The notes beneath the pieces were generated by a model that saw nothing but the letters and a program-made list of their open reading frames with translations, was not told where the DNA came from and made no database searches. 44,601 bases of DNA from contig JADGJT010000137.1 of NCBI GenBank assembly GCA_027604005.1, forward strand, positions 8,493 through 53,093, given 5' to 3'. Position numbers and translations under genes: made by a program. Shown piece by piece: positions 1 to 11,568 of this stretch. Positions within the stretch are counted from its first letter, which is position 1. Each line of letters opens with the position of its first letter. The DNA is from Dinochytrium kinnereticum. Taxonomy: Eukaryota; Chytridiomycota; Chytridiomycetes; Chytridiales; Chytridiaceae.

Positions 1-74
1 TTTGGTCCGTTTTCTTTTTGACATTAAAATTTTAAAAACCCTTATACCTCTTTATTTTTTTGCTCAACACACCG

Positions 75-93
75 CCCCCCCCCCCCCCCCCCC
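75..93. repeat. Homopolymer run of 19 C
   Basis: An uninterrupted run of 19 cytosines upstream of the first gene. Its length may be an assembly or sequencing estimate. It lies about 360 bases before the first start codon, in otherwise pyrimidine-rich promoter or leader DNA. No other feature was recognised in 1-409. Confidence 0.9.
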
Positions 94-409
94 ACCCTCA
101 CCAGCTGCCATCACTCACCTCATCGAGCTCGCAAAAGCCCATCAGTCTAGCTTGTAAGATCTTCCCCTTCCTCTGTTCCCACCCGACCGATCATACCCGC
201 CTCTTCGTTAAGCATTAAAACGCCTTCACTCTGTTTTCATTGTCGTGCTGCTACAACAACATCCACTCAACCTCACAGCCTCTCGCCTCATAAACCAAAC
301 CTCTTGTTTCCTCTCACCTTTTCGTATCGTCGCACTGATCGCTTGGCCCCTCAGCCTTTCCCCCTTCTCGACTTACCATCCGTCACATCAACCCCTTATA
401 TCCACCAAG

Positions 410-452
410 GTAAGGAATTGTGACAAGTCAACCAGCGCTGACAAGGGGCTAG
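410..452 (+). other. Probable 5'UTR intron ending at the start codon
   Basis: A GTAAGG donor at 410 and a CTAG acceptor ending at 452 frame a 43-nt candidate intron. The acceptor is followed directly by the ATG at 453. The intron contains the in-frame TAG (450-452) that otherwise closes the frame just upstream of the ATG. This is inferred from splice signals alone. Confidence 0.4.
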
Positions 453-1464
453 ATGACTGTCCTTTCCCTCCCAATCCCACGTCCATCACCAGCCGCCATC
501 AACAAGATCCGCCGGGCATTAAGCATCCAAGCCAAGGCCGAGCCAACCCAGTTGGACCTCAAAAAAGATGGCTCGGAAGTGACTCTGGTGGATTCGACGA
601 CTACTTTCGAAAAGGTAAGCAAACCAGTTTAGGACGTAACCAGGCGCCTGAACGCCCAGACTTTGGCTCTTTTCTGACTTCAATATATTTTCCACCAGAT
701 GGCCGTCAAGAAGGTAACCAAAGCTGCCCCAAGAACCGAAACGACGCGTCAAGTGTGCATCGCTATCGGCAACACCCAACAAAAAAGGCATCGCCAAAAC
801 AAGGGTTCAAATAAGAAAAGCCCCAAAACGGTCGAGGTTAGGTGTGAGGAATTCAAGAAGAAGGTTTGTGTCTTCCTTTCATCTTCTTTGCTGTCAGCTG
901 AGTTGACTTCTTCATGCGGAAGTACTGATCGCATCCCTACTTCACCTTTTCATTCAAATTGATTTTCTTCTGTTTCAGGGGGCTATCCCCAACTCGTCTG
1001 AAGCCACTCTCACGGCGTCTGAAAGTCATGAAATCATCAACACCACCCTCCCTTCCTCAAGCCAAACTCAGCCAACCGTCATCTTACCATCTCCAAAATC
1101 AACAAGCTCACGCGGCCTTAACATCCATGCCGCAGAGTTCATTCCAGGAGACCCAATGGACAGTTTGGCAGCCCTCATTTCCGACAGTCATGCAGAGGTT
1201 CGTCAGACCCACGGATCCGATGACTTCAACAATATTCCTGGTCCTTACTTTGAGGGACCTGTTTACTCCTCTCTCCCTCCCTTGCCTGCCATTCCCGAGA
1301 TGGTCGAGGTTGAGGGGGAGATGTGGCCTACGGGCTACCCTCGCTACCTGTGCCCTTACGGGCCGAAAGAAGTTGTGATGCCTTTCATCGACGCCAATCA
1401 GAACTTCTGTTACATCCCACGACCATTTTATGACGCGTATATTTTTTCACTTATGGCGGCCTGA
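453..1464 (+). CDS. PAM2-motif protein, probable poly(A)-binding-protein partner
   Basis: Coding exons 453-614, 699-863 and 979-1464 join in phase 0 to give 270 residues. Donors are GTAAGC and GTTTGT; acceptors are CCAG and TCAG. The ATG at 453 is the first in frame, with a TAG immediately upstream. The key motif is LNIHAAEFIP at residues 156-165. It fits the PAM2 consensus LNxxAxEFxP, which binds the MLLE domain of cytoplasmic poly(A)-binding protein. Residues 55-109 are basic (many Lys/Arg/Thr), and the region before PAM2 is Ser/Thr-rich and probably disordered. The C-terminal 50 residues are aromatic and Pro-rich and look folded, but I do not recognise the family. By analogy with PAM2 proteins such as ataxin-2, Paip and Tob, a role in mRNA translation or deadenylation is plausible. 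That role is inference; the motif is seen directly. It could also be a lineage-specific scaffold. Confidence 0.75.
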
Positions 1465-2329
1465 TGGGGAGTCATCCGCTTAACCATTAATTTCACGCGA
1501 TGTCGTTTTATTTCAAATAAATACTCTCAATTGCTGCATACTGCCAGCTAGTCTTTTCTTTCTTTTTGAAAGCACTCAAAATGATCTACTTTATAAATGA
1601 ACAGGATGATACAAGTACAAAAAAGCACAAGTGATTATATAAGCCCAACCAAAAAACAGAACAGTAAGGCATAGTCAAAGCTTCAGTTATCGACATCACC
1701 CGCTTCTCACGCCTAATCATCACAGCCAATGAGGGAATTAAAGGGATGAAGAGGTCAGAGTAGAATTGACCATTGGTCCACGGTCATACCCTGATAAGAA
1801 GCCAGAGGTGTCGAGGGACGCGAAAGTTGCGAATAAAACCCTGTCGATTTGAATTCTATCTATAGGCAATAACACAAGTAAGGTAGCTTGCCCGCAACAT
1901 CAGAGCTTCTTGGATTTCTGGGCTGTCAATATCGAGTCGCAACTATAATCAATTCAGGGTCGATGATGAAACTTTAGTATTAATGAGAGCAAGGTACCAA
2001 GACTCCGTTTCATTTTTCTTTGGTCAGAGATGCCAAGGTTATGCCCGTCATCCCTGGACGAACTTCTGTGTCCAGTTGGTCTGAATGCATCAATGGTGAG
2101 CGTGAGGGCTCTTCCCATTAATCTATTGCGCGCATTCAATGAAGTTCTTGCGTAGAGATGAAAAGTGTGGGGTTTGAGCATCGCATCGCTTATTGCATGG
2201 GCGGTTGAGACCCAGAAGATCGTTCTTTTCAGCCAGAATGATAGTGCAAGTGGTGGATGTCCGTCTGTGACAATTTCTTTTTTTTTTTTCTTTTCACCCT
2301 CACCCTCACCTACTCAGACAAGAGAAGAG
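1465..2329. other. Intergenic region, no gene seen
   Basis: These 865 bases separate two plus-strand genes. An AATAAA at 1516-1521, about 50 bases after the stop codon, is a likely polyadenylation signal for the PAM2 gene. A pyrimidine tract (T-rich, then CACCCT repeats, 2278-2310) precedes the PUF6 start and is a plausible core promoter or 5' leader. The only ORF, on the minus strand at 1954-2181, lacks coding character. Confidence 0.6.
1516..1521 (+). terminator. AATAAA polyadenylation signal
   Basis: Canonical AATAAA about 50 bases downstream of the PAM2 gene stop codon, in AT-rich sequence. It is assigned by position and sequence only. Confidence 0.5.
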
Positions 2330-4883
2330 ATGAAGGCATCAAGGATCACCACCGCAAAGAACGCCGTCTCGGCTGCGAAAGGAAAGGGAGGCAAGGCTGC
2401 TGCTACCAGCTCAAAGAAGGCGCCAGTTAAGCCGGATATGGATGTGGATGAGCAGGACTTCTCTAATGCTGGGGAGGAGGGAAATGATTGGGATGAAGGT
2501 GATGATGATGAGGATGAGGAAATGGCTGATGAGGGCTGGGAAGACGACGACGAGGAGGAGGAGGATATGGATGATGAGGGTGGCGATGAAGGCGAGGAAG
2601 GCGAGGAAGGTGAGGAAGGCGAAGAGGAAGACGAAGATGGGGAGCCTGCGGCCAAGAAGGCTAAGGAGGCGACGCCAGAAGGTCAGTTTTTCCTCTTGCC
2701 CTCTTCTTGATTGCATTCCTTGCTTCAATATCCCTTACCATGATGAAACAGAGAAGAAAAAGTCTCGGGATGAGCAAAAGCGTCTTCTCAAAGAACGAAA
2801 GGCCAGCAAACCCCATTCTGGCATCATCTCGGAATGCAAGAAGCTTTGGGAGACCATCCGTCAAAAGGCGCTCAAATCCGACGTTCGCGCCCAACATATG
2901 GAAAAACTCATGTCCCTCATTACTGGCAAGATCCACGATGTCACCTTCAAGCACGACGCCGCACGTATCATTCAATGCGCATTAAAATACGGTTCTCAAG
3001 CACAACGTGACTTGATCGCTTCCGAGTTGAAGGGCCACTTTTGCCAGCTGTCGCAGTCACAGTACGGGAGGTTTATTGTGTCGAAAATCTTGAACTTTTG
3101 CCCAAAGTTTCGGGCGGATGTGATTCAGGAGTTTTACGGCAAAGTTAAAAAGGTTATGAGGCATCGGGATGGATCTCTTGTCTTGGAGGAAGCTTATTCG
3201 CAGTTCGCTAATGCTGCACAGAGGACGGCGCTCATGGAGGAGTTTTATGGACCAGAGTTCTCGCTTTTTAAGGTATGCGGCTGTGGTAAAAATCCGTCCA
3301 TTTATCATAATCGTGCCTTAACCTATTTCACGTTGCTGATCCTTTAAACCTTTTTCGCAGTCAAACCAAGCTCGCTCTCTCCACGCACTCATCGAGGAGA
3401 ACCCTACCAAAAAGCCCACCATCCTTAAGCACCTCCGGGAATCCCTTGACTCGCTTCTTGAGAAAGGCAAGGCCAACATCGGCCCTCACACGATCGTTCA
3501 CCGCGCTCTCCTGGACTACCTCACCCTCGCCGACCAAAAGACCGTCGCCGACATGGTAGAGCTCCTCAAAGACCATCTTCTCGCCATCCTCCATACAAGG
3601 GAAGGCGCACGCGTCTCCCAAATCATCATCCTCCACGCCACCCCTAAAGACCGAAAACATATTCTCAAATCCCTTAAAGGGTACGTTCCTAAGATCGCAA
3701 AGGAGCAGCACGGTCACGCTGTTCTCATGACTATCATGGAGGCGGTAGATGATACCGTTCTCGTTAACAAGTCGATTTTGAATGAGCTTATTAAGCCTCC
3801 TGCTGCTGCTACGGATGTCTCAGAGGTTGTCACACCTGGGGAGCTTTTAAGACATAAATATGCCTCCAGGGTGGCCCACTTTATCTTTTCGGGGAGGTCG
3901 TCTAGGCATCAGCCTGCACATGTCCTGAAGGAGTTGAAGGATGGGGATGCAATTCGTGCGGTCACATCGAAGAAGGAGGATGCAATGAGGAGGAAAGAGA
4001 TTTTGTCGGCGATGAGCGCTTCTTATATTGACATTGCGCATAAGTCGTGTGCGGAACTGGTCAGGTCTCGCGTTGGATCTCAGGTTCTACTGGATATCAT
4101 CAAATACGCCGAGGGTAAAGTTTCACTTGTTGCCTCCCCTCTCTTGATACATTTTTTCGTTTGGAATCGTAATTAACTTTCCTTATAGGCGACAAATCAC
4201 AGCTTCTCGAATCTATCGCCCAACTCTGCGAAGGAACTGCGGAATCCTGCGCAGTTAATTTCGACGCTACATCTAACATTAAGCCAAAGACCTTTAATGC
4301 CGCGAAAAAACTCGCAAGCGACGCTGCCAAAGAAAAAGAGAAGGAAAAGGCGGCTGCAGATGCTTTGAATGGCAAGGCCGGCCTCGAAGATGAGCCCGAC
4401 CTATCTCAGCACGTTCTCATCAACCGCGCCTCAACCTTTTTCTTGAAGGATCTGATCACCGGAGGTGGAAGAAAGATGCACGGTGCTGAGGGAACTGACG
4501 TCGATAGTGGAGTTGTCGACCCTACTTTGATTCAAAACTTCTCCATGGCGGCTGCTAAAGCAATCAAGGAAAACCTATCCTATTGGTTGAATCGCTGTGC
4601 AGAGGATCCACGAAGAACATCCGGAACCGCCTTCTTCCTAACTGCCCTTTTGGAAAAGGGCAGCGAAGAGTGCAAGTCTATCCTCCTTGGTGCTGTGAAA
4701 TCCAGCCGTGGAATTGTAAAGAAGGTCAAAGCAAAGGTTGACGAGAAGTTGAAGGAGGAGAAGTTAGATCCTGCGCCTGTCAACTCCAAGAGGAAGAGGG
4801 CTGAGAATGGGGATGGTGGGAAGTCTGATACTGGATCGAAGTCGGGAATTGAGGTGCTTTTGGGGTTGTTGGGGAAAGCTTGA
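2330..4883 (+). CDS. PUF6: Pumilio-family ribosome biogenesis protein, PUF6/PUM3 type
   Basis: Exons 2330-2681, 2752-3272, 3361-4114 and 4189-4883 (phases 1, 0, 1) give 773 residues. A Lys-rich N-terminus is followed by a long Asp/Glu tract (about residues 35-105), partly built of a 9-nt repeat. Then come Lys-rich sequence and the Puf-like repeats (about 140-540), for example the CQLSQSQYGRFIVSKIL helix pair and DGSLVLEEAYSQF. The segment with KEQHGHAVLMTIMEAVDDT continues into a CPL (Penguin-like) domain, and the tail is basic. Yeast Puf6 and human PUM3 have about 650 residues; the extra length here is mostly the acidic tract. In yeast, Puf6 binds structured RNA without base specificity, works in nucleolar 60S assembly (7S pre-rRNA processing) and represses ASH1 mRNA. 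A nucleolar role here is inferred by family. The ATG at 2330 is the first Met of the Lys-rich start and is preceded by a pyrimidine-rich leader. Confidence 0.93.
2588..2621 (+). repeat. 9-nt coding repeat in the acidic tract
   Basis: About four imperfect copies of a GAAGGCGAG-type unit encode Gly-Glu-Glu triplets in the PUF6 acidic region. Such tracts vary in length by slippage. Confidence 0.7.
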
Positions 4884-5538
4884 TCATGCTATTTTCTGCC
4901 TGGGTTGAAAATGAGTGTTTGTTTTGAACCGAGTTTATTGCGTTCACAGCTATCTTTTTTCTGTAGTGTGTGGTGTTTTTCTAAATATAATATTAAATAA
5001 AAACACAGTAGAAAAAGAAGACTTATTACATTGATAGGATAAGAACTAAATGTTTCATCATCCCTCAGTTTGTTAAGTATAGATCTGTGGCGGGGACTGC
5101 TCTAACGAGTCGCATTGGCTGGGTAAAATGATAATGCCTAGGCGAATGTATTTCTGTAGAATGACACTGCCGAAACAACCCCTCAGTCAGGAGAAAGCGT
5201 GTTAACTGTGTTCAACATGATAATAAGAACATCCTAATGCATCAGGAAATAAGTGTGGCTGCGCTGGGGCGGCGGGAAGTGGGGTTAAGAAGGTGTAAAA
5301 AGAGGCAACAAGTGGAACAAAGCCAACAAGAAGTGCTGCTGAAAAAAGTAGGAAGAAAAGAAGCAGCAGGAAGAAAACATCAGGATGAGTTAAGACGCGT
5401 TTTTCATTTCCAAAGCGAGTGTGTTTCACCCTTTTGCTTACCCTCGCCATTTCAATGTGGAACAAATAGAAGAGGGCAGGTTTTTACATTGCTGGGTAAC
5501 CAACTCCACCCCACACTTGTCCTTGGGCTGAACGATAA
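4884..5538. other. Intergenic region, no gene seen
   Basis: These 655 bases carry the 3' end of PUF6, with an AT-rich stretch around 4985-5010 that contains AATAAA-like sequence. They also carry the leader of the next gene. A frame opening at 5237 overlaps the next start codon in another phase and looks like leader sequence or an upstream ORF, not a gene. Confidence 0.55.
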
Positions 5539-8131
5539 ATGGCCTCGCAGCAGCAATACATGCAGCAGGGACACCAGCATTCACTCATGAACATGATGCT
5601 TCAGCAGCAACAGCACCGGCAGCTTCAGCATCAGGAGAAAGCGGTGGATGGGAGCACTGCAAGAATCAGCACCAACAACAGTGGGAGCAGCTCTGGCGAA
5701 GAGCATGGTCAAACCAGTGGAATTCCGCATACACCATCCGGCTTGCAGGCCTCCTATATGTCCATTCCAACATCTCAGCAACAAGATCGGGTGGACCACC
5801 AGCTTATTGGCCAGCTCCCGTTGACTCCCACTTGCCATGACCCTTCGACCCTTCCGTACCCTCTCATGCAATCACAGCACCAACAACGTCAGCATCAGCA
5901 TCAACAGCAACAAGATCATAGGGCGTTTGAAGCTTTGCTGGCATCACCTCTATCAGCCATGCTGCTGAACCAAGGAAACCCCACCGGATCACTCATTCCA
6001 CCAATTTTGGACAGCATGCCGCATCATCTTCAGGGATCGTATGGCTTGAATGCCATGATCCCTCCAATACCTCAGAATGATCAAACCCATGGAGATGACG
6101 GCCGCGCTGCGGGATCCTATCAGCAGCCACTTAGAATGGATTACATGCCACCACTGACAGTGTCTGGTGGTTCAAACAGTATGAACCTTCTTTCAAATGT
6201 CGACCTGAACTACGGGTTGCATGGACAACAAGGGCAGCATCAGCCCATGGGTTTGCATCAACATGCGGCTCAAACTTCTCATGGTGTGCTGGAACCAGGG
6301 TTCCGATTCGACTTTTCGTCCATCTCCAACCAAATGCTGCCTCCAGCCACTGTCGCTCCTTACCTACCTCCTTCCCCTCCTCATACCATTAATCAAGCAG
6401 GCCCATCGATACCCATCAGCTCAGCGTCCATGCCACCCATTCAACCTCCATTTCCGATTTCAGCGTTACCACAGTTTCTTCCTCCACCGCAGCTCATGAC
6501 ACCTCCCGATAGATTGGCGACACGTTCAAATGTCCCTTTATCGCATTTTCAGCATCCTCATCACCCCAACCAACAATCTTACCACCTCACCACGGCTCAA
6601 TCAAAAAGGAGCACTGACCCCCTCGAGAAAACTTCGAGCCCACAAGTCTTCTACCTTCCAGCCAAACCAACGACACTGGCCACGAAGCCTCTCAACTCGT
6701 CAGGAAAAGAGACCCGAGAGGTGACCGCAACATGCAACACGTGTCAAAATAGCCTGGCGCGTCTCTTCCTCTTTGGCACGCCATCCGACTTTGCGACGGG
6801 ATTCGCGGTGGATATTAAATGCACCACATGCAAAGGCCTTGCAGAGGAGTTGGCCCAAAGGAAGAGGAAGAGTGAAAAGGCTGGGAAGGAGAGTGATGTT
6901 AACTGCAAACTTTGCTCGACCTGTATTGCAATCGGCGGGGTGAGACTATTACCCGCCGGTCCAGGGGTCACTGGGCATGGAGAAGATTCGAGTTGGATTA
7001 AACCCGAGTTTGGGATTGAGGTTGTTTGCGTGGACTGTTTTGAGAACTTCCAATTTTGTACAAAGTGTGGAGGAGGTAAAGTGTATTGGTTTTTTTTTTT
7101 TTTCATTGCGCTCTTACATTACTAACCATCAAAAATGATCAGGTGGTCAATGGCGAACTGGCCGATGGCGCCCCAAGCCCATGTTCGAGCTCGGCCGAAA
7201 AACCTGCAACCTTCCTCACCTCCGGCTCGGTGACCCCTCCAAATTCCGCTTTGTGGTGTACCGTCTCCCCGTCCACAACGAAGGCAGCGAACCCGTAACC
7301 AAACTCGAAGGGTTCATTCACAACAAAGAAACCATGAGTGCGATCCCATACGTCCACTTACCAATGGAAGAAGCGATCGAAAGAATGGCAGAAGATGTGT
7401 CCGAATTTTGGGATGTTGCATCTGTCACGACCATCGCGGATGCTCAGACAATGAAAGCGTTGAGTTACGCCAGCAATTGGGAGGATCTGATCGCCACAAA
7501 GAACCTCCTGAAAGAGCAAATGAAGCTGATGATTCGCGGTCAGTTTCTGCCATCATTCGACCCATCCGAGTACAGCCATCGTCGGTTCCGACGTTTCCTA
7601 ACCCTCGGATTCTGTCCAATCGATAAATCCAAAGCCGAAACCTCATCAATCTCTACAAAACCACCCATGGACCCCCTCCGCGGTCATCGTATCGTCGCCT
7701 GCATAGCCCACATCTGGGACATAGAAGGCAGACACATCATGGCACGGTACTCCTGCACATTAGGACAATTTGGGTTCCACCCGAATTCCATCCTCCCAAA
7801 ATTGAATTTCGCAGCGGGCGAACGTATCCTGGCGAACAAGGCTGAAACCGCCCACGTTCCTCGAGCTGATTTCGTCTGGGGACTTGGAGTGTGGGGACGA
7901 GGGGTGGAGCGATCCCGAAAGAGTATTCTACCGGGGATGATTGCGAGAGGCACGCAACTGATTGAAGATTATTGTGCTGTTCGTGGGATTGAGGAGAAGG
8001 CGGTGAGGGAGAGGCTGAATGATTTTTTGATGGAGAGGGAAGAGTTGGCTAAGAGGGATATTGTTGTGATGGAGTTTCAGGTCTTGATGGCATTTTTAAA
8101 GTGGGAGTCTTCTGCGGCATTGGTGGCGTGA
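5539..8131 (+). CDS. Gln-rich, Cys-pair-rich fungal protein, possible nuclear regulator
   Basis: Exons 5539-7075 and 7143-8131 (phase 1) give 841 residues. Residues 1-130 are rich in Gln, with MASQQQYMQQGHQ at the start. Residues 130-390 are Pro/Ser/Gln/Met-rich and probably disordered. A cysteine-rich core follows with CxxC pairs at 399/402, 428/431, 456/459/462, 497/500 and 507/510, which together could hold at least two zinc ions. Directly after it comes a Gly run and a basic-aromatic block (QWRTGRWRPKPMFELGRKTC, about 514-533). The remaining 300 residues look like a compact alpha/beta or helical fold, and I do not recognise it. The Gln-rich activation-like N-terminus plus a Zn core suggests a transcription regulator, but no named DNA-binding class (Zn2Cys6, GATA, C2H2) fits. 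The function is therefore unassigned. It is the last plus-strand gene before the minus-strand surface-protein run and converges with the WSC gene. Confidence 0.82.
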
Positions 8132-8988
8132 ATCTTTTGTGTGTGTTTTCATTGGGTTGGCTGATGTTGGCTTGTTTTTTGTGGCTGTTTCTGTAGCTTT
8201 TGTTCATGTGTTTTGTTGTTTTTGTTTGTTTTCTTTCATCGCTCGCAGACATTTATCATAATTTTTTAATAATTCTTTCTGGAGCTATCTTCCACCTGTT
8301 CCCCTGAAGTCTAAATATCCCTCTTTTCCCCTATTTATTATTAAAATACAATATCCATCACAATTAAATATTCTCTTCTTACCACACATATTTGATGCCT
8401 TTTTTTCTTGGTTTTTTCACTCCATCAAATGACACCGTCCTTTCTTTCATGGTGGTTTCCAAACGTGATACCTAATTCTCCTCCTTCTCCGTCCATCGAT
8501 TCACTCTCTACCCAAAATCTTTACACCGATCTATCCACCCTCCACCTCCCTCCGCAATGCTCAACAAAAAAAAACAAATAAAACCAGTAAACCTAAAATA
8601 GAATACACTCAAATATATTTCAACTGATCGTTCTGGCAGACATGGATTCCATTAAAACTGCCTGACGTGAAGTGAAATAGGATACAAGACAGAATGAGGG
8701 CTATCAGAGGTATGAGGCGTCGAACAAAATATAAAAACAACGATAACGCGGAAAAGAGCTGGCTCCTCGCCCACCCAAAGAAACAGTAAAGTAAAGTGAA
8801 AAGAATCATACAAGCCCGGTTGCCCCCCATCCCACTATCGCCTCCCTTCCCCCACCAAAAACCAGACCAAAATAATATATAAAAAAAACAGGGGTATAAA
8901 AAAATCAGAGTGGCGTCTGTGAGCGCCCCCCTCTGGGAAAACAACACTAAACCCCTCCACCTCTTAAAAAAGAAGCAATCAACTCTCC
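8132..8988. other. Convergent 3' intergenic region
   Basis: This region is shared by the 3' ends of the Cys-pair protein gene (+) and the WSC gene (-). It is AT-rich, with T-runs around 8170-8280 and an AATAAT/ATTAAAATAC stretch near 8265-8350, suitable for transcript ends. A 112-codon minus-strand frame (8609-8947) is hydrophobic but without coding support and is left uncalled. Confidence 0.55.
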
Positions 8989-11568
8989 TTACTCCTCCTT
9001 AGGCACAGGGGCCTCCGGTCGCCCCATCCCTCTCCAGTCACCATCTCCACCAAGAGGTGTCCTCCAACCAGGCGTGCTCCCGCCCCATCCGCCACGACCC
9101 CCCACATCCCCTCTAAAAATTCCCCACCCCCCGCTACCGCCTCCGACAACTGATGAAGACAACGACACCTTTGGTCCATCATTCTCCGCAGCACCGGACC
9201 AAATTCCCAATCCCTCCCGAATAGAGTACACAGAGGACGCGTCAGATAATGATGAAGATGAAGATGGTGATGTCCAGTGTGACGTGTTACCCTCCCCATT
9301 ACCATTCTCATCTCCAAATCCACCACCACCACCCACTACTACAGCCTTTCCAACCCCAACCCCAGCCCCTCGTCGTCGTCTCCACACAAACGCCAACACC
9401 CCCAAAACGCCCAAACAGACAACCCCAACAATCCCGCCTAGGACCCCACCAAAAACACCACTCGAAAACACACTTCCCCCACCACCACCCCTCGACTCAC
9501 CACCTCCGGACCCATCAAGGCTCAGCGTCTCGATCAAAAAATTCGTGACGGTTACAGGGAAAGGCGTCACCCCATCTATATCCTGGGTCATGGAGACCGT
9601 TATAAAGACAAAGTCATCGTTCACCGCTGCTCCAGGTGTCTCCATCACTGTGATGGTTCGTTCAAACGTAGCAGGGGAAGACGGGTTGATAGGAGGTCCA
9701 AGCATAGTGACGGTGACAGTAGGAATATTCGTTGATCTCTCCAGGTCGACGGTTGTAGAGATGGTGGATAGAGGGGGAGGGGCAGGGGGCTGAGGAGGGT
9801 CTGGGTTTGGTGGGAACTGGCCAGAGACTATTTGGATGATGTTAATGGTAGAGGGTTCTTCGGGGATAGTGATGGGGTCTAGGGATAGGGGGGCATCCCA
9901 TTTTCCTAAGATACGCTTGTCTTCGTTGGTTGCTTTAGGGTTGAGTTTCTGAGGTGGGCATGTTTGGGAGTGTTATTTAATTTGATAATTGCATGGATGC
10001 TTGAAAAGGATGGGTGGAAGAGCGAGTAACGGATGATAAATAAATAAATAAAACAAAGAAAGATGTAGATATAGGTACAGATAGGTACGCAAAGGTGGCT
10101 AAAGGAGCCAACAAGAAAATTGATAGAGATGATAAAGAAATAAAGAAAAAATGTTTGAATATAACATCGAGAGTAAGAGTCAAAATAAATTATTTTGTGA
10201 AAATAGAAAGGGACACGTCCTACAACTACCAAAAACAAAACCAACAGCAAAAGAAAAAGAAAAAAACGCACCTGAAAAACTACGGCAAACCCATCCGAAT
10301 TCCCCCCACAACTTGACCCATCCCTACACTTCACCTTACAAAAGGAACCTTGAACTGCACTCCCGGGACTCCCCCCCTCAATTCCCCCCGATTCGGCAAT
10401 CCTCTGAGCAATCTCCCTTTCCGAGACAAACCTCCTCAAAGTATCCAAACAAAAGCATCCCAAGCTCTTTAACCCCACTGTAGAGGGTACCAACCGATCA
10501 AAGCTCTGACCTACTCCAGTCATTAGGAAAAAGTCGGAAAGCGTGGGTGCGTCGTAGGTCAGACGGGCAGGGAGAACGGTGGATTGGCCAGCGCTGGCCT
10601 CGTAGAGAGTTGTTGTTTTCGTTGTTTGGGTGGGGGGGGTCATTGTAGGTGGAATGTAGTTGGTGTTTTCATTAGAGATACTAGCGAGTGTATCTTCCTC
10701 AGACGCGGGAGGTGATGAGGGGGGGTCGTCATTGGAGGGAGGGGTCGGCGGGGTTTCCGTCGGCATGTTTTGCTTGGCAATGTCGCATGCCTCGGCACAG
10801 GTCTGTGGTGAGATCCAAGGGCCCATGAGGTCTGCAAAGTCTGTGCTGATGGATCCTCTGGATGTGTTGAAAAAATGAAGAGAGGGAAAGAAAGAGAACA
10901 GATGTGGTTGAAAGACTTGCGTTAATAATCATCCAAATGAACGCATCTCCTCCTTCTAACATGCGGAGGTAAAGCTGTAGGCTTTGATGATAGTTGATGA
11001 GTAGCAAGGGTATGGGTTATCCTGATAATATTAAACATGCTTTTGCCAAGTACTGAAGAGAAGACGGGGGGAAAAGGAGACCATTACGATGAAAACAGAC
11101 CACGACCGGTTCAAAAATACAAGATAATGAATGGTGAAGAGGGGCAACGCGCATGCCTTCAGCATGCATAAGAATGAACGAGGAGGAGGAATGGAGAAAA
11201 GCAGATGCTAATATGCAGAACACTCACACATTATAGCACCCGATAGCTCTCAAAGTCGGGACGACCAGCACGCTCCCCTCGCCATCCCCTCCATCCGGAA
11301 AGGCAGGCAAGGCACCACCAACTGAATCAATTATTCCAGTAACATCCTCGATACGATTCCCATGTTCGTCCACAATGTCAGAGATGAGGGGTTGCTTGAA
11401 AGCAGCAGCAGTAGCAAGAGTGGGAGGGCAGAGGAGGGTCATGAGTATGAGTATTGACAAGAAGATGATGAGACGATGGTGAGGATGGCGAGGATGATGT
11501 GGAGGTGGGACTGTGTATGAGCATGCAACATCAGCAGCATCAGCAGATGAAGATGCTGATGGCAGCAT
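8989..11568 (-). CDS. WSC-domain cell-wall sensor, single-pass membrane protein
   Basis: Minus-strand exons 11568-11228, 10857-10272 and 9948-8989 (phases 2 and 0) give 628 residues. A signal sequence has its hydrophobic core at about 33-50, after a Pro/His-rich n-region. The WSC domain carries exactly eight cysteines at 111, 134, 138, 248, 250, 287, 291 and 297. It keeps the family signatures GCY, TCxxAC, GCFC and SCGG. Between Cys138 and Cys248 lies an insertion of about 110 residues rich in Pro/Ser/Thr; usual WSC domains are about 90 residues in all. A Ser/Thr/Pro stalk leads to a Gly-rich membrane helix at about 473-498, followed by RRRR. The cytoplasmic tail is Gly/Ser-rich and ends in acidic residues. 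Yeast Wsc proteins sense wall stress and signal through Rom2-Rho1-Pkc1; in other fungi WSC modules bind wall glycans. A sensor or adhesin role here is inference. Confidence 0.85.
9949..10271 (-). other. 323-nt intron in the WSC gene
   Basis: The donor GTGCGT at 10271 and the acceptor CTCAG ending at 9949 bound an AT-rich intron. It is far longer than most other introns in the window (about 40-90 nt). The frame stays partly open through its first part but has no coding character (runs of Phe, Leu, Ile). I saw no embedded RNA gene in it. Confidence 0.6.
10858..11227 (-). other. 370-nt intron in the WSC gene
   Basis: The donor GTGAGT at 11227 and the acceptor TCCAG ending at 10858 split the WSC domain just after its first cysteine (GCYN). 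Nothing else was recognised inside. Confidence 0.6.

Noticed and set aside
245..814. Longer 189-codon frame at the first gene
   Set aside because: It runs through the intron at 615-698 in another phase. The spliced frame from ATG 453 carries the PAM2 motif and continues to the third exon.
2314..2655. 113-codon Ser-rich minus-strand frame
   Set aside because: It is a shadow of the acidic GAG/GAA/GAT tract of PUF6, which reads as Ser/Pro codons on the other strand.
9074..9793. 239-codon Pro/Thr-rich plus-strand frame
   Set aside because: It is the antisense of the WSC-gene tail. The minus strand has the membrane helix, stop-transfer and consistent splicing.
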